NCBI GenBank assembly: GCA_002471275.1
Contig: DKPQ01000011.1
Location: 1 to 64,000 of the forward strand
Length of the DNA: 64,000 nucleotides
Source of the DNA: Flammeovirgaceae bacterium UBA7330
Lineage (GTDB): Bacteria; Bacteroidota; Bacteroidia; Cytophagales; Cyclobacteriaceae
Reading direction: 5' to 3'
In this document: positions 34,182 to 41,364 of the stretch, piece by piece
Numbering within the stretch: the stretch's first letter is position 1
Layout of the letters: every line of letters begins with the position of its first letter
Position numbers and translations under genes: made by a program
The notes under the pieces: model-generated
What the model was told of the DNA's origin: nothing
Database searches by the model: none
Seen by the model: only the letters and a program-made list of their open reading frames with translations

Positions 34182-35213
34182 ATGAACACAATTACTAAGA
34201 TATCAAAAAAAATATCAGTTTTAATACTTGGTCTTATGGTAGCAACCGCTGCTGTGGCACAAGATGAGGACGAAGGTTTATCAATCAGCGGTTCAGTTGA
34301 TACTTACTATAAATATGATTTCTCTGGCGCAACTCAAAGAGGGACCTGGTTTGGAGAAGATCATAATTCCGTTTCTATTGGAATGGTAGATATTGCACTT
34401 TCTCATTCAATTGGAAAAGCATCTTTCGTTGGTGAGGTTGCTTTTGGTCCTAGAGGAGATGGGTTCACTACAGGTGATAATACTGGAGGAGCTACTGCAC
34501 CAGGATCAATCCAAAATCTATATGTTTCTTATGCATTGACAGATGCATTGTCAGTTACAGGTGGATTCATGGGAACATTTGTAGGATATGAGGTAATTTC
34601 TCCTGCAGCTAACTTTAACTACAGTGCTTCTTACCTGTTCAGCAACGGACCATTCCAGAATGCCGGTGTGAAATTGGATTATGCGATCAGCGACTCTTTT
34701 GGAGTAATGTTTGGTGTGTTTTCATCTATGTGGGATTCTTATGTAGCTGATCCGGGTCTTGGTATGAACAGCATTGGAGCACAGGTATATGTGGCTCCTG
34801 TTGACGGATGGGATGTATATCTTAACTTCATCACTGGAAGCTTGTATTCTCAGTGGGACATTACGACTGGTTACCAAATCTCTGATGCGTTCTATTTAGG
34901 TGCTAACGTATCTCAGAATATGGAGTATGGTGGAGATGAAGACGGTGGATTCTTCGGATTTGCCCTTTACCCACAATATTCATTGACTGATGCTGCAGCC
35001 ATTGGAGTAAGATTTGAAAACTGGACACCAGAATTTACTAATGCTCCTTCTATCAATTCTTTCACAATCTCTGGTAACCTGAAAGCTGGTAACCTGACTT
35101 TCATTCCTGAGTTGAGAATTGACTCAGCTAGTGAGGATATTTTCGAAGACAGTGACGCTGCTGCTACAGGATCATTTACTGAATTGTTATTTGCTGCTGT
35201 ATATGCTTTCTAA
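34182..35213 (+). CDS. Outer membrane beta-barrel porin (BBP2/OmpL-like)
   Basis: A 343-aa outer membrane protein with a signal peptide (VLILGLMVATAAVAQ, cleaved before DEDEG). The mature chain is built of alternating strands with aromatic girdles (SGSVDTYYKYDF, IQNLYVSYALTDALSVTGGF, WDVYLNFITGSLYS) and ends with an aromatic residue (LLFAAVYAF), as expected for BAM substrates. It fits the putative beta-barrel porin-2 family. Its place between amt and glnII suggests passage of nitrogen compounds, but that is inference from position. A terminator follows. Confidence 0.88.
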   Translation: MNTITKISKKISVLILGLMVATAAVAQDEDEGLSISGSVDTYYKYDFSGATQRGTWFGEDHNSVSIGMVDIALSHSIGKASFVGEVAFGPRGDGFTTGDNTGGATAPGSIQNLYVSYALTDALSVTGGFMGTFVGYEVISPAANFNYSASYLFSNGPFQNAGVKLDYAISDSFGVMFGVFSSMWDSYVADPGLGMNSIGAQVYVAPVDGWDVYLNFITGSLYSQWDITTGYQISDAFYLGANVSQNMEYGGDEDGGFFGFALYPQYSLTDAAAIGVRFENWTPEFTNAPSINSFTISGNLKAGNLTFIPELRIDSASEDIFEDSDAAATGSFTELLFAAVYAF

Positions 35214-35241
35214 GAAAAGCTGAAAATATATTTAATTCTTC

Positions 35242-35274
35242 AATGCAGGCAGCTATATTAGCTGCTTGCATTTT
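35242..35274 (+). terminator. Terminator of the porin gene
   Basis: Arms AATGCAGGCAGCTA (35242-35255) and TAGCTGCTTGCATT (35259-35272), one mismatch, then TTTT. Confidence 0.8.
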
Positions 35275-35393
35275 CAGTATATGTTGAAATTGATGAGTAT
35301 TTGACAATAAAAACAGTATTTACTGAGAAAATATCAAAAAAAATCACATATTTGTTAATTATATCGACAACCAATATAAAACAATAAATAAAA

Positions 35394-36404
35394 ATGGCAA
35401 AAGCTAAACTTGAGTACATCTGGCTTGACGGATATAAGCCTACCCAATCGTTAAGAAGTAAAACAAAGATCGTTGACAATTTCAGTGGAAAGCTGGAAGA
35501 TTGTGATGAATGGTCATTTGACGGTAGTTCTACCGAACAGGCAGAAGGTGGTGCATCAGACTGTTTGTTGAAACCAGTGGCCCTATTCAAAGACCCTGTG
35601 ATTAAAAACGGATGGTTGGTGATGACAGAAGTATTGAATGCTGATGGTACGCCTCACGAATCAAACGGAAGAGCAACAATCGACGATGAAGACGATGACT
35701 TTTGGTTTGGTTTCGAGCAAGAATATTTTATCTGGGACACTGAAACAGATCTACCTATCGGCTTCCCGGCTGGTGGTTTCCCTGCTCCACAAGGTCCTTA
35801 CTACTGTGGTGTTGGTGGTCAGAATGTTTTCGGTCGTGACATCAAAGATGAGCATTTGGATATCTGCCTTGATGCCGGATTGAATGTAGAAGGAACTAAC
35901 GGTGAGGTTGCCGCTGGTCAGTGGGAATTTCAAATCTTCGCTAAAGGTGCTGCCAGAGCAGGAGATGAGATCTGGGTTGGAAGATATCTGTTAGAAAGAC
36001 TTGTTGAAAAATACGGGTTATCCATCAACTGGCATCCTAAGCCATTAGGTCAGCTAGACTGGAATGGTTCCGGAATGCATGCCAACTTCTCAAATACTTT
36101 CCTTAGAACTGCTGCTTCTAAAGAAAAGGTAGAGAAGGTATGTGAGGCATTCAGACCAGTGGTAAAAGAACACATTGCTGTATACGGAGCTTACAATGAT
36201 CAAAGGTTGACTGGTAAGCATGAAACTGCGTCTATCAACGACTTCTCTTACGGAGTATCTGACCGTGGTGCATCTATCAGGATCCCTGTTTACACAAAGA
36301 ATCATGGATGGAGCGGATACCTTGAAGACAGAAGACCTGCTTCAAACGCTGATCCTTACAAAGTAGCTGCAAGGATCATCAAAACTGTAAAATCTGTTAA
36401 GTAA
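35394..36404 (+). CDS. glnII: Glutamine synthetase, class II (GSII, eukaryote-like)
   Basis: Makes glutamine from glutamate, ammonium and ATP. The 336-aa protein is the short GSII type known from eukaryotes, rhizobia and some Bacteroidota. N-terminal beta-grasp EYIWLDGYKPTQSLRSKTK, then WSFDGSSTEQAEGGASD, the ATP-site region FGFEQEYFIW, GAARAGDEIWVGRYLLERL, and the C-terminal NDFSYGVSDRGASIRIP and YLEDRRPASNADPY. It lacks the adenylylation region of GSI, so regulation must differ. It has its own terminator on both sides, so it is monocistronic. Confidence 0.96.
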   Translation: MAKAKLEYIWLDGYKPTQSLRSKTKIVDNFSGKLEDCDEWSFDGSSTEQAEGGASDCLLKPVALFKDPVIKNGWLVMTEVLNADGTPHESNGRATIDDEDDDFWFGFEQEYFIWDTETDLPIGFPAGGFPAPQGPYYCGVGGQNVFGRDIKDEHLDICLDAGLNVEGTNGEVAAGQWEFQIFAKGAARAGDEIWVGRYLLERLVEKYGLSINWHPKPLGQLDWNGSGMHANFSNTFLRTAASKEKVEKVCEAFRPVVKEHIAVYGAYNDQRLTGKHETASINDFSYGVSDRGASIRIPVYTKNHGWSGYLEDRRPASNADPYKVAARIIKTVKSVK

Positions 36405-36450
36405 CCTGGGTTTTCAGGGAGATCCTGAATATCAGTTTAGAGAAAATCAT

Positions 36451-36485
36451 ATAGCATCGGGGATATTCCCGGTGCTATTTTTTTT
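36451..36485 (+). terminator. Terminator of glnII
   Basis: Stem ATAGCATCGGGGA with TCCCGGTGCTAT (wobble pairs at two positions), followed by eight T. Confidence 0.85.
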
Positions 36486-36517
36486 ATCCTTTTTGATTTT
36501 AAAGGCTGGTTGTTCAC

Positions 36518-36565
36518 CAATAACCCAATAACCTATTAACCCAATAACCTATTAACCCAACAACT
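36518..36565. repeat. 8-bp tandem repeat at a stop codon
   Basis: Six 8-bp units: CAATAACC, CAATAACC, TATTAACC, CAATAACC, TATTAACC, CAACAACT. It touches the TAG of the minus-strand gene at 36564-37286. Same type as 26436-26475. Confidence 0.78.
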
Positions 36566-37286
36566 AGATCCGCTTCAGGTTTTTACTTCTGATAAATACT
36601 TCCTGATCATTCCAGATCACTTTACTCCAGACTTCATCAGCTTCCAATAGCTTGAGCTTATGACCCTTGTCAATGATTTCTACAGGCTCAGCCCCTGCTG
36701 ATGGTCCTGACATAAGCAAAGCGTTACCCTGGGAGACAATTCCATAATCCTGAAAGAAGGCGTTGTTGATCAGGAGCATGGCGCAAGCGATCGTTACCAT
36801 TTGGAAAATGGCTGAGGTAATGGGTTGTTCATTGTGTTTTTTCTTTCGATAGATATAAAATGTGAGGATCAACGAGAAAAAGAACAGCAATAGGAGCAAT
36901 TCATATTTATATTTTTTGGCAACACCCGCTATAAAGGCACCGTCTGAGTACTCATAGCCACTGAGCTGATATTTTTCTGCAAGCTCTGTCATTTTGCTGA
37001 GCACTTTCTTGTCAGAGGTTTGATTGTAATAAAGACTCAGGTAGTAAAGTGCGTTGGAATAATCACCAAGACCTTCCTTAATGAAGGCCATTCTTGCCAA
37101 CATGGCTGCTGATCCCTGGTTTTGATCAAACAATTCCTGGTAATGTTGAAAAGCTTCGGTATATTTTTTTACCTGGTAAAGTGAGTCCGCCTGACGCAGT
37201 AAGTCCTGATTTTCAGCGCCAACCGTCAGCGAAGGGACGACAAAAAAAACGAATCCGATAAAGGTTGACCTAAAAAATAAATTCAT
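36564..37286 (-). CDS. TPR and SH3-like domain membrane protein (BatE-like)
   Basis: A 240-aa protein with a signal peptide or N-terminal helix (FIGFVFFVVPSLTVGA), two to three TPR-like repeats (LLRQADSLYQVKKYTEAFQHYQ; AAMLARMAFIKEGLGDYSNA), two membrane helices (YELLLLLFFFSLILTFYIY; VTIACAMLLINNAFF) and a C-terminal SH3-like domain (GHKLKLLEADEVWSKVIW, EVFIRSKNLKRI). It resembles BatE of Bacteroidota aerotolerance operons, but no batA-D genes are present. Stand-alone gene, divergent from tRNA-Lys. Confidence 0.78.
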   Translation of the reverse strand: MNLFFRSTFIGFVFFVVPSLTVGAENQDLLRQADSLYQVKKYTEAFQHYQELFDQNQGSAAMLARMAFIKEGLGDYSNALYYLSLYYNQTSDKKVLSKMTELAEKYQLSGYEYSDGAFIAGVAKKYKYELLLLLFFFSLILTFYIYRKKKHNEQPITSAIFQMVTIACAMLLINNAFFQDYGIVSQGNALLMSGPSAGAEPVEIIDKGHKLKLLEADEVWSKVIWNDQEVFIRSKNLKRI

Positions 37287-37289
37287 ACG

Positions 37290-37320
37290 TTGGTTTTTGA
37301 AATTATGATCCCTACATTTG
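37290..37320 (+). promoter_or_regulatory. Candidate promoter of tRNA-Lys
   Basis: TTGG at 37290-37293 and TACATTTG at 37313-37320, with 19-20 bases between, fit the Bacteroidota -33/-7 pattern. The predicted start leaves a 5' leader of about 44 bases before the tRNA. Confidence 0.55.
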
Positions 37321-37370
37321 CATCCGCAATTTAAGGAAACGCCCTGATAAGTTGCAAAATCCCCAAAATT

Positions 37371-37443
37371 GATTCGCTAGCTCAGCTGGTAGAGCACATC
37401 CCTTTTAAGGATGGGGTCCTGGGTTCGAACCCCAGGCGAATCA
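37371..37443 (+). tRNA. tRNA-Lys (anticodon TTT)
   Basis: 73 bases. Acceptor arms GATTCGC (37371-37377) and GCGAATC (37436-37442) pair fully; discriminator A at 37443; D-arm region GCTCAGCTGGTAGAGC; anticodon stem CATCC/GGATG with loop CTTTTAA giving TTT; T-arm CTGGG-TTCGAAC-CCCAG. CCA is not encoded. A terminator follows at 37452-37485. Confidence 0.97.
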
Positions 37444-37451
37444 CACTCGAA

Positions 37452-37485
37452 AGCCCTGGTTCAAAACGATGAACCAGGGCTTTTT
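37452..37485 (+). terminator. Terminator of tRNA-Lys
   Basis: Perfect stem AGCCCTGGTTC (37452-37462) with GAACCAGGGCT (37471-37481) and T-run. Confidence 0.88.
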
Positions 37486-37564
37486 ATTTTATAAATAATA
37501 CATCTAACAGGTTTATAAAACCTGATAGGTTTCGATATATTAATTATATAAAGTGGAAGTGGAA

Positions 37565-37672
37565 AAGGATGGGGTCCTGGTGTCGGTCGCGACCCCGGTC
37601 GCCCCCCAGGCGAATCACACTCGAAAGCCCTGGTTCAAAACGATGAACCAGGGTTTTTTATTTTATAATAGT
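37565..37672 (+). repeat. Duplicated tRNA-Lys 3' part plus terminator (tRNA pseudogene)
   Basis: Bases 37565-37580 copy 37407-37422 of the tRNA (anticodon stem end, variable loop, start of T-arm); bases 37605-37659 copy its 3' end, the following CACTCG and the terminator. Between them 24 bases (37581-37604), containing the palindrome GGTCGCGACC, replace the 8-base T-loop region. The 5' half of the tRNA is absent. Duplicated tRNA tails are classic marks of integrase attachment sites, although only about 120 bases separate the two copies. Confidence 0.8.
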
Positions 37673-37737
37673 AAACCTATCAATCAATAAACCTATCAAT
37701 CAATAAACCTATCAGGTTTCAAAAACCTGATAGGTTT
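37673..37737. repeat. 16-bp repeats leading into a perfect 15-bp hairpin
   Basis: Two exact units AAACCTATCAATCAAT (37673-37688, 37689-37704), then AAACCTATCAGGTTT (37705-37719) pairing perfectly with AAACCTGATAGGTTT (37723-37737) over a 3-base loop. Related AACAGGTTT/AAACCTGATAGGTTT pieces lie at 37507-37533. No gene in 37673-37847. Confidence 0.75.
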
Positions 37738-37847
37738 AAGTGGATTACTATAAAAGTCTAGAAGGACACACCTTTGCAGAGCAAAAAGTTGTCATAAAAT
37801 CTCATGAAACAGTATCTTGTGCCCCTATTGTAATTTGATGACTGAAG

Positions 37848-38993
37848 ATGAGTGAGATCAACCCAAAATATCCTGACATTGACTACCTCCGCGACCGCGC
37901 AAAAAAACGTATCCCCGGGTTCGCATTTGATTACCTGGATGGTGGATGTAATGCAGGCATCAACCTCAAGAGAAACACGGATGAGATCCGTGAGCTGCAG
38001 CTCAAGCCATACTACCTGAGGAAGTTTGAGAACCTGAGCCTCAAAACAACTTTGTTTGGCAAGGAGTATGACATGCCATTTGGGATTAGCCCCATCGGCC
38101 TGCAGGGATTGATCTGGCCCAGGGCAACAGAAATCCTGGCCAAAGCTGCATTTGATCACAATATTCCATTCACACTAAGTACGGTTGCTACTGCCAGCCT
38201 GGAAAAAGTAGCTGAGATTACCGAGGGCAACGCCTGGTTCCAATTATATCACCCGGTAGAAAATAAACTAAGAGATGATTTGTTGGATCGGCTGAAGGCT
38301 GCCGAATACCCCACCCTGGTATTGTTATCGGATGTGCCCGCATTCGGGTACAGGGCAAAAGAGATCCGGAATGGACTGGCCATTCCGCCGAAGATGACTT
38401 TAAGGAATATCTACCAGATCATGACCCGACCTAACTGGGCGATAAATACACTGCTTGCAGGTACTCCACAGTTTCAGACCCTCAAGCCCTACATTCCTAA
38501 AGGAATGAGTCTAAGCCACCTGGGGCTGTTCATGAATAAGACTTTTAATGGCCGCTTGAGTGAGGAGAAGATCAAAGAGATTCGGGATAAGTGGAAGGGG
38601 AACCTGGTGATCAAGGGCATCGTAAGTAATGAAGATGTGGAGAAATCCATCAAGCTGGGAGTAGATGGTATCATCGTATCCAACCACGGAGGACGGCAAC
38701 TGGATCATGGTGAGTCTACCATCAAACCTCTGGCTGAGATCTCAAAGAAATATGGTGATAAGATCACGGTGATGATGGACAGTGGAATAAGAACTGGCCC
38801 TGACATCGCCACTTCTCTTGCGTCTGGTGCCCACTTCACATTTCTGGGTCGGTCTTTCATGTATGGCGTGGGTGCGCTTGGCAAAGAAGGTGGTGACCAT
38901 ACCATCGCAGTGCTGAGAGCACAGCTAACCCAGGTGATGCAGCAGCTTTGCTGTGAAAGGGTAGAGGATCTTCCAAACCACCTGATCAAATAG
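37848..38993 (+). CDS. FMN-dependent alpha-hydroxy acid oxidase/dehydrogenase
   Basis: Oxidises an alpha-hydroxy acid such as L-lactate to the keto acid with FMN. The 381-aa protein has the full FMN_dh TIM-barrel: FAFDYLDGG, FGISPIGLQGLIWP, FTLSTVATASLE, then the active-site block GVDGIIVSNHGGRQLDHG with the catalytic His-Gly-Gly-Arg, and MMDSGIRTGPDIATSLASGA. Closest by motif to LldD-type lactate dehydrogenases, but substrate cannot be fixed from sequence. Soluble or peripheral. First gene of a same-strand series with a GMC oxidoreductase, so it may act in the same oxidative pathway. Confidence 0.92.
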   Translation: MSEINPKYPDIDYLRDRAKKRIPGFAFDYLDGGCNAGINLKRNTDEIRELQLKPYYLRKFENLSLKTTLFGKEYDMPFGISPIGLQGLIWPRATEILAKAAFDHNIPFTLSTVATASLEKVAEITEGNAWFQLYHPVENKLRDDLLDRLKAAEYPTLVLLSDVPAFGYRAKEIRNGLAIPPKMTLRNIYQIMTRPNWAINTLLAGTPQFQTLKPYIPKGMSLSHLGLFMNKTFNGRLSEEKIKEIRDKWKGNLVIKGIVSNEDVEKSIKLGVDGIIVSNHGGRQLDHGESTIKPLAEISKKYGDKITVMMDSGIRTGPDIATSLASGAHFTFLGRSFMYGVGALGKEGGDHTIAVLRAQLTQVMQQLCCERVEDLPNHLIK

Positions 38994-39071
38994 TATTATA
39001 CAGTGCTTATAATAGCTTCCAGGGAAAAAGAAATCAAAGTATTTGTTGTAACTTGAAATAAAGCGAAGGAG

Positions 39072-40781
39072 ATGGTAAACATTAACACAGCCGCTGAATC
39101 TTACGATGCTATTGTTGTAGGAACCGGGATATCTGGAGGATGGGCTGCCAAAGAGCTCACTCAAAAAGGCCTGAAGACCCTGGTGTTAGAACGTGGTCGG
39201 ATGGTAAAGCATATCGAGGATTATCCCACCATGTATACAGATCCCTGGGATTTTGAAAATGGTGGAGAACTCAACGTGGAGGAACGGAAGCGCTATCATA
39301 AGCAAATCAGAACAGCCTATCTGGCCAATAAAGATGCCATCCATTTTTTTGTGGACGACCTGGAGCATCCTTACAACGAGATCAAACGATTTGACTGGGC
39401 CCGTGGCTATCATGTAGGTGGTAGATCGATCACCTGGGGTAAGCAAAGCTACCGGCTAAGTGAAATGGATTTCGAATCCAATGCCAAAGAAGGTGTGGCC
39501 ATAGACTGGCCCATCAGGTATAAAGATTTAGCGCCCTGGTACGACTATGTAGAAGAGTTTATCGGTGTTTCAGGGCAGAACGAAGGACTGCCTCAGCTAC
39601 CGGATGGCAAGTTTCTCAAGCCCATGGAAATGAGCTGTGTGGAGAAAGTGCTGAAGGACAGCATCGCCAGTAGTTACAAGGACAGGATCATGACCATCGG
39701 TAGGGCAGCTCACATTACAGAGGGCACCAAACCGGGCATGGGCCGATCTACCTGCCAGTTTAGAAATCGCTGCCGGAGAGGTTGTCCGTATGGAGCCTAT
39801 TTCAGCTCCAACTCGTCCACTTTGCCTGTCGCTGCTGAAACAGGGAATATGACGCTGAGACCAAACTCCATCGTTCATGAGGTGATTTACGATCAGGAAA
39901 CTAAAAGAGCCACTGGCGTGCGTGTGATTGATGCGGATACCAATCAATCGTATGAATACAAAGCAAAGGTCATCTTTTTGTGTGCTTCTGCTGTTGCCTC
40001 TACCTCGATACTGATGCAGTCCAAGAGTGATCGGTTCCCCGAAGGAATGGGCAACGATTCCGGAGAGCTGGGGCACAACCTCATGGATCACCATCTTGGT
40101 GCAGGTGCCCGAGGCGTCACCGATGACTTTCAGGACAAATACTTTGTGGGCAATAGGCCTAATGGTATTTATATTCCACGGTTCCGAAACCTGGGTGGAA
40201 GTACCAACAGGAAGGATTTCTTACGTGGTTATGGTTACCAGGGGGGTGGTAGCCGGTCTGACTGGACAGAAAACGTAAAAGAGTTGAGTTATGGCAAGGA
40301 CCTTACAAAAGCGATTGTGACCCCGGGAAAATGGCAAATGGGACTTGGAGGATTTGGTGAATGCCTGCCGTATCATGAAAACCGGATGTACCTGGATTAT
40401 GACAAGACAGATAAGTGGGGACTACCAACGGTCACCTTCGATGCTGAATTCAAAGAAAACGAAATGGTGATGCGGGAGGACATCCAGGATCAGGCCGCTG
40501 AAATGTTGGACAATGCCGGGTTTAAGGATATCAGTAAATTCAACGGAGAGGCAGTCATAGGAAAGGGAATTCATGAGATGGGTACAGCCCGCATGGGAAA
40601 AGATCCTAAGACCTCCGTATTGAACAAGTTCAATCAGGTTCACAGTGTGCCGAATGTATTCGTAACCGATGGATCAGCCATGACATCGTCCGGCTGTCAG
40701 AATCCTTCACTTACCTATATGGCTTTGACAGCCAGGGCGGCTGCTTATGCAGTAGAAGAATTGAAAAGACAAAACCTCTAA
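39072..40781 (+). CDS. GMC-family FAD oxidoreductase, large subunit
   Basis: A 569-aa FAD enzyme oxidising sugar or alcohol groups. It has the FAD Rossmann motif VVGTGISGGWAA (15-26), GYHVGGRSITWGKQ, and the C-terminal GMC_oxred_C block GIHEMGTARMG and VFVTDGSAMTSSGCQNPSLT. It carries three cysteines, C228, C234 and C238 (CQFRNRCRRGC), resembling the Fe-S ligand loop of membrane-linked FAD glucose/fructose dehydrogenases. No signal peptide; export would be with the Tat-type small subunit encoded one base downstream, as in known GMC/gluconate dehydrogenase subunit 3 pairs. The electron acceptor is probably a cytochrome; none is in the cluster. Confidence 0.93.
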   Translation: MVNINTAAESYDAIVVGTGISGGWAAKELTQKGLKTLVLERGRMVKHIEDYPTMYTDPWDFENGGELNVEERKRYHKQIRTAYLANKDAIHFFVDDLEHPYNEIKRFDWARGYHVGGRSITWGKQSYRLSEMDFESNAKEGVAIDWPIRYKDLAPWYDYVEEFIGVSGQNEGLPQLPDGKFLKPMEMSCVEKVLKDSIASSYKDRIMTIGRAAHITEGTKPGMGRSTCQFRNRCRRGCPYGAYFSSNSSTLPVAAETGNMTLRPNSIVHEVIYDQETKRATGVRVIDADTNQSYEYKAKVIFLCASAVASTSILMQSKSDRFPEGMGNDSGELGHNLMDHHLGAGARGVTDDFQDKYFVGNRPNGIYIPRFRNLGGSTNRKDFLRGYGYQGGGSRSDWTENVKELSYGKDLTKAIVTPGKWQMGLGGFGECLPYHENRMYLDYDKTDKWGLPTVTFDAEFKENEMVMREDIQDQAAEMLDNAGFKDISKFNGEAVIGKGIHEMGTARMGKDPKTSVLNKFNQVHSVPNVFVTDGSAMTSSGCQNPSLTYMALTARAAAYAVEELKRQNL

Positions 40782-40782
40782 C

Positions 40783-41352
40783 ATGATGGAAAGAAGAAAT
40801 GCCATTAAAAACATCGGACGCTCCATGGGAGCGTTTGTGGCCACTCCGGCTGTTTTGGAATTGTTGCAAAGTTGTGGCGGGCCGCAATACGATTGGACAC
40901 CCGTCTTTTATACGGAGGAGGAAGGCGCCTTTGTCCGGGGATTGGTCGATACATTACTTCCGGCCGTGGATGATATGCCATCGGCCTCAGAAGTAAACGT
41001 TCATGTTTTCATAGATAAGTATACAAAGGACATCCTCGACACCAAGCAGCAGACAGAGCACCAAGCTCAAATGCGTAAAGCCATTGAGAGCCTGCTTGCC
41101 AGCTCAGGAAAGAGTGGAGTAAATAAAGTGGATACTGCCTCCTATGAAGCCTGGATGGATGAGCTTTTTGGTGGATCATCGGAGGATGAGGTTTACAAAT
41201 TCATGGAAGCCTTCCGTAGCCAGACGATTTGGGCTTATAAAAACACCGAGCAGGTAGGGGAGACCATCATGGCCTACAATCCTATTCCGGGTAAGTATGA
41301 GGGCTGTGTTGACCTGGAAGCAACAACTCAGGGTAAAGCCTGGTCCATATAA
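40783..41352 (+). CDS. Gluconate 2-dehydrogenase subunit 3 family protein
   Basis: A 189-aa small subunit for the GMC enzyme encoded directly before it (1-base gap). The N-terminus ERRNAIKNIGRSMGAFVATPAVLELLQSCGG has the twin-arginine and a weakly hydrophobic segment typical of Tat signals in this family, which export the folded FAD subunit as a passenger. The rest matches the family pattern: FVRGLVDTLLPAVDDMPSAS and VNVHVFIDKYTKDIL, later WAYKNTEQVGETIMAYNPIPG. The start is either 40783 or the second Met at 40786. Confidence 0.92.
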   Translation: MMERRNAIKNIGRSMGAFVATPAVLELLQSCGGPQYDWTPVFYTEEEGAFVRGLVDTLLPAVDDMPSASEVNVHVFIDKYTKDILDTKQQTEHQAQMRKAIESLLASSGKSGVNKVDTASYEAWMDELFGGSSEDEVYKFMEAFRSQTIWAYKNTEQVGETIMAYNPIPGKYEGCVDLEATTQGKAWSI

Positions 41353-41364
41353 ATCTACAAACAA

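Noticed and set aside
37581..37604. Intron in a second tRNA-Lys gene
   Set aside because: The copy lacks the whole 5' half of the tRNA, so it cannot form a tRNA with or without splicing.
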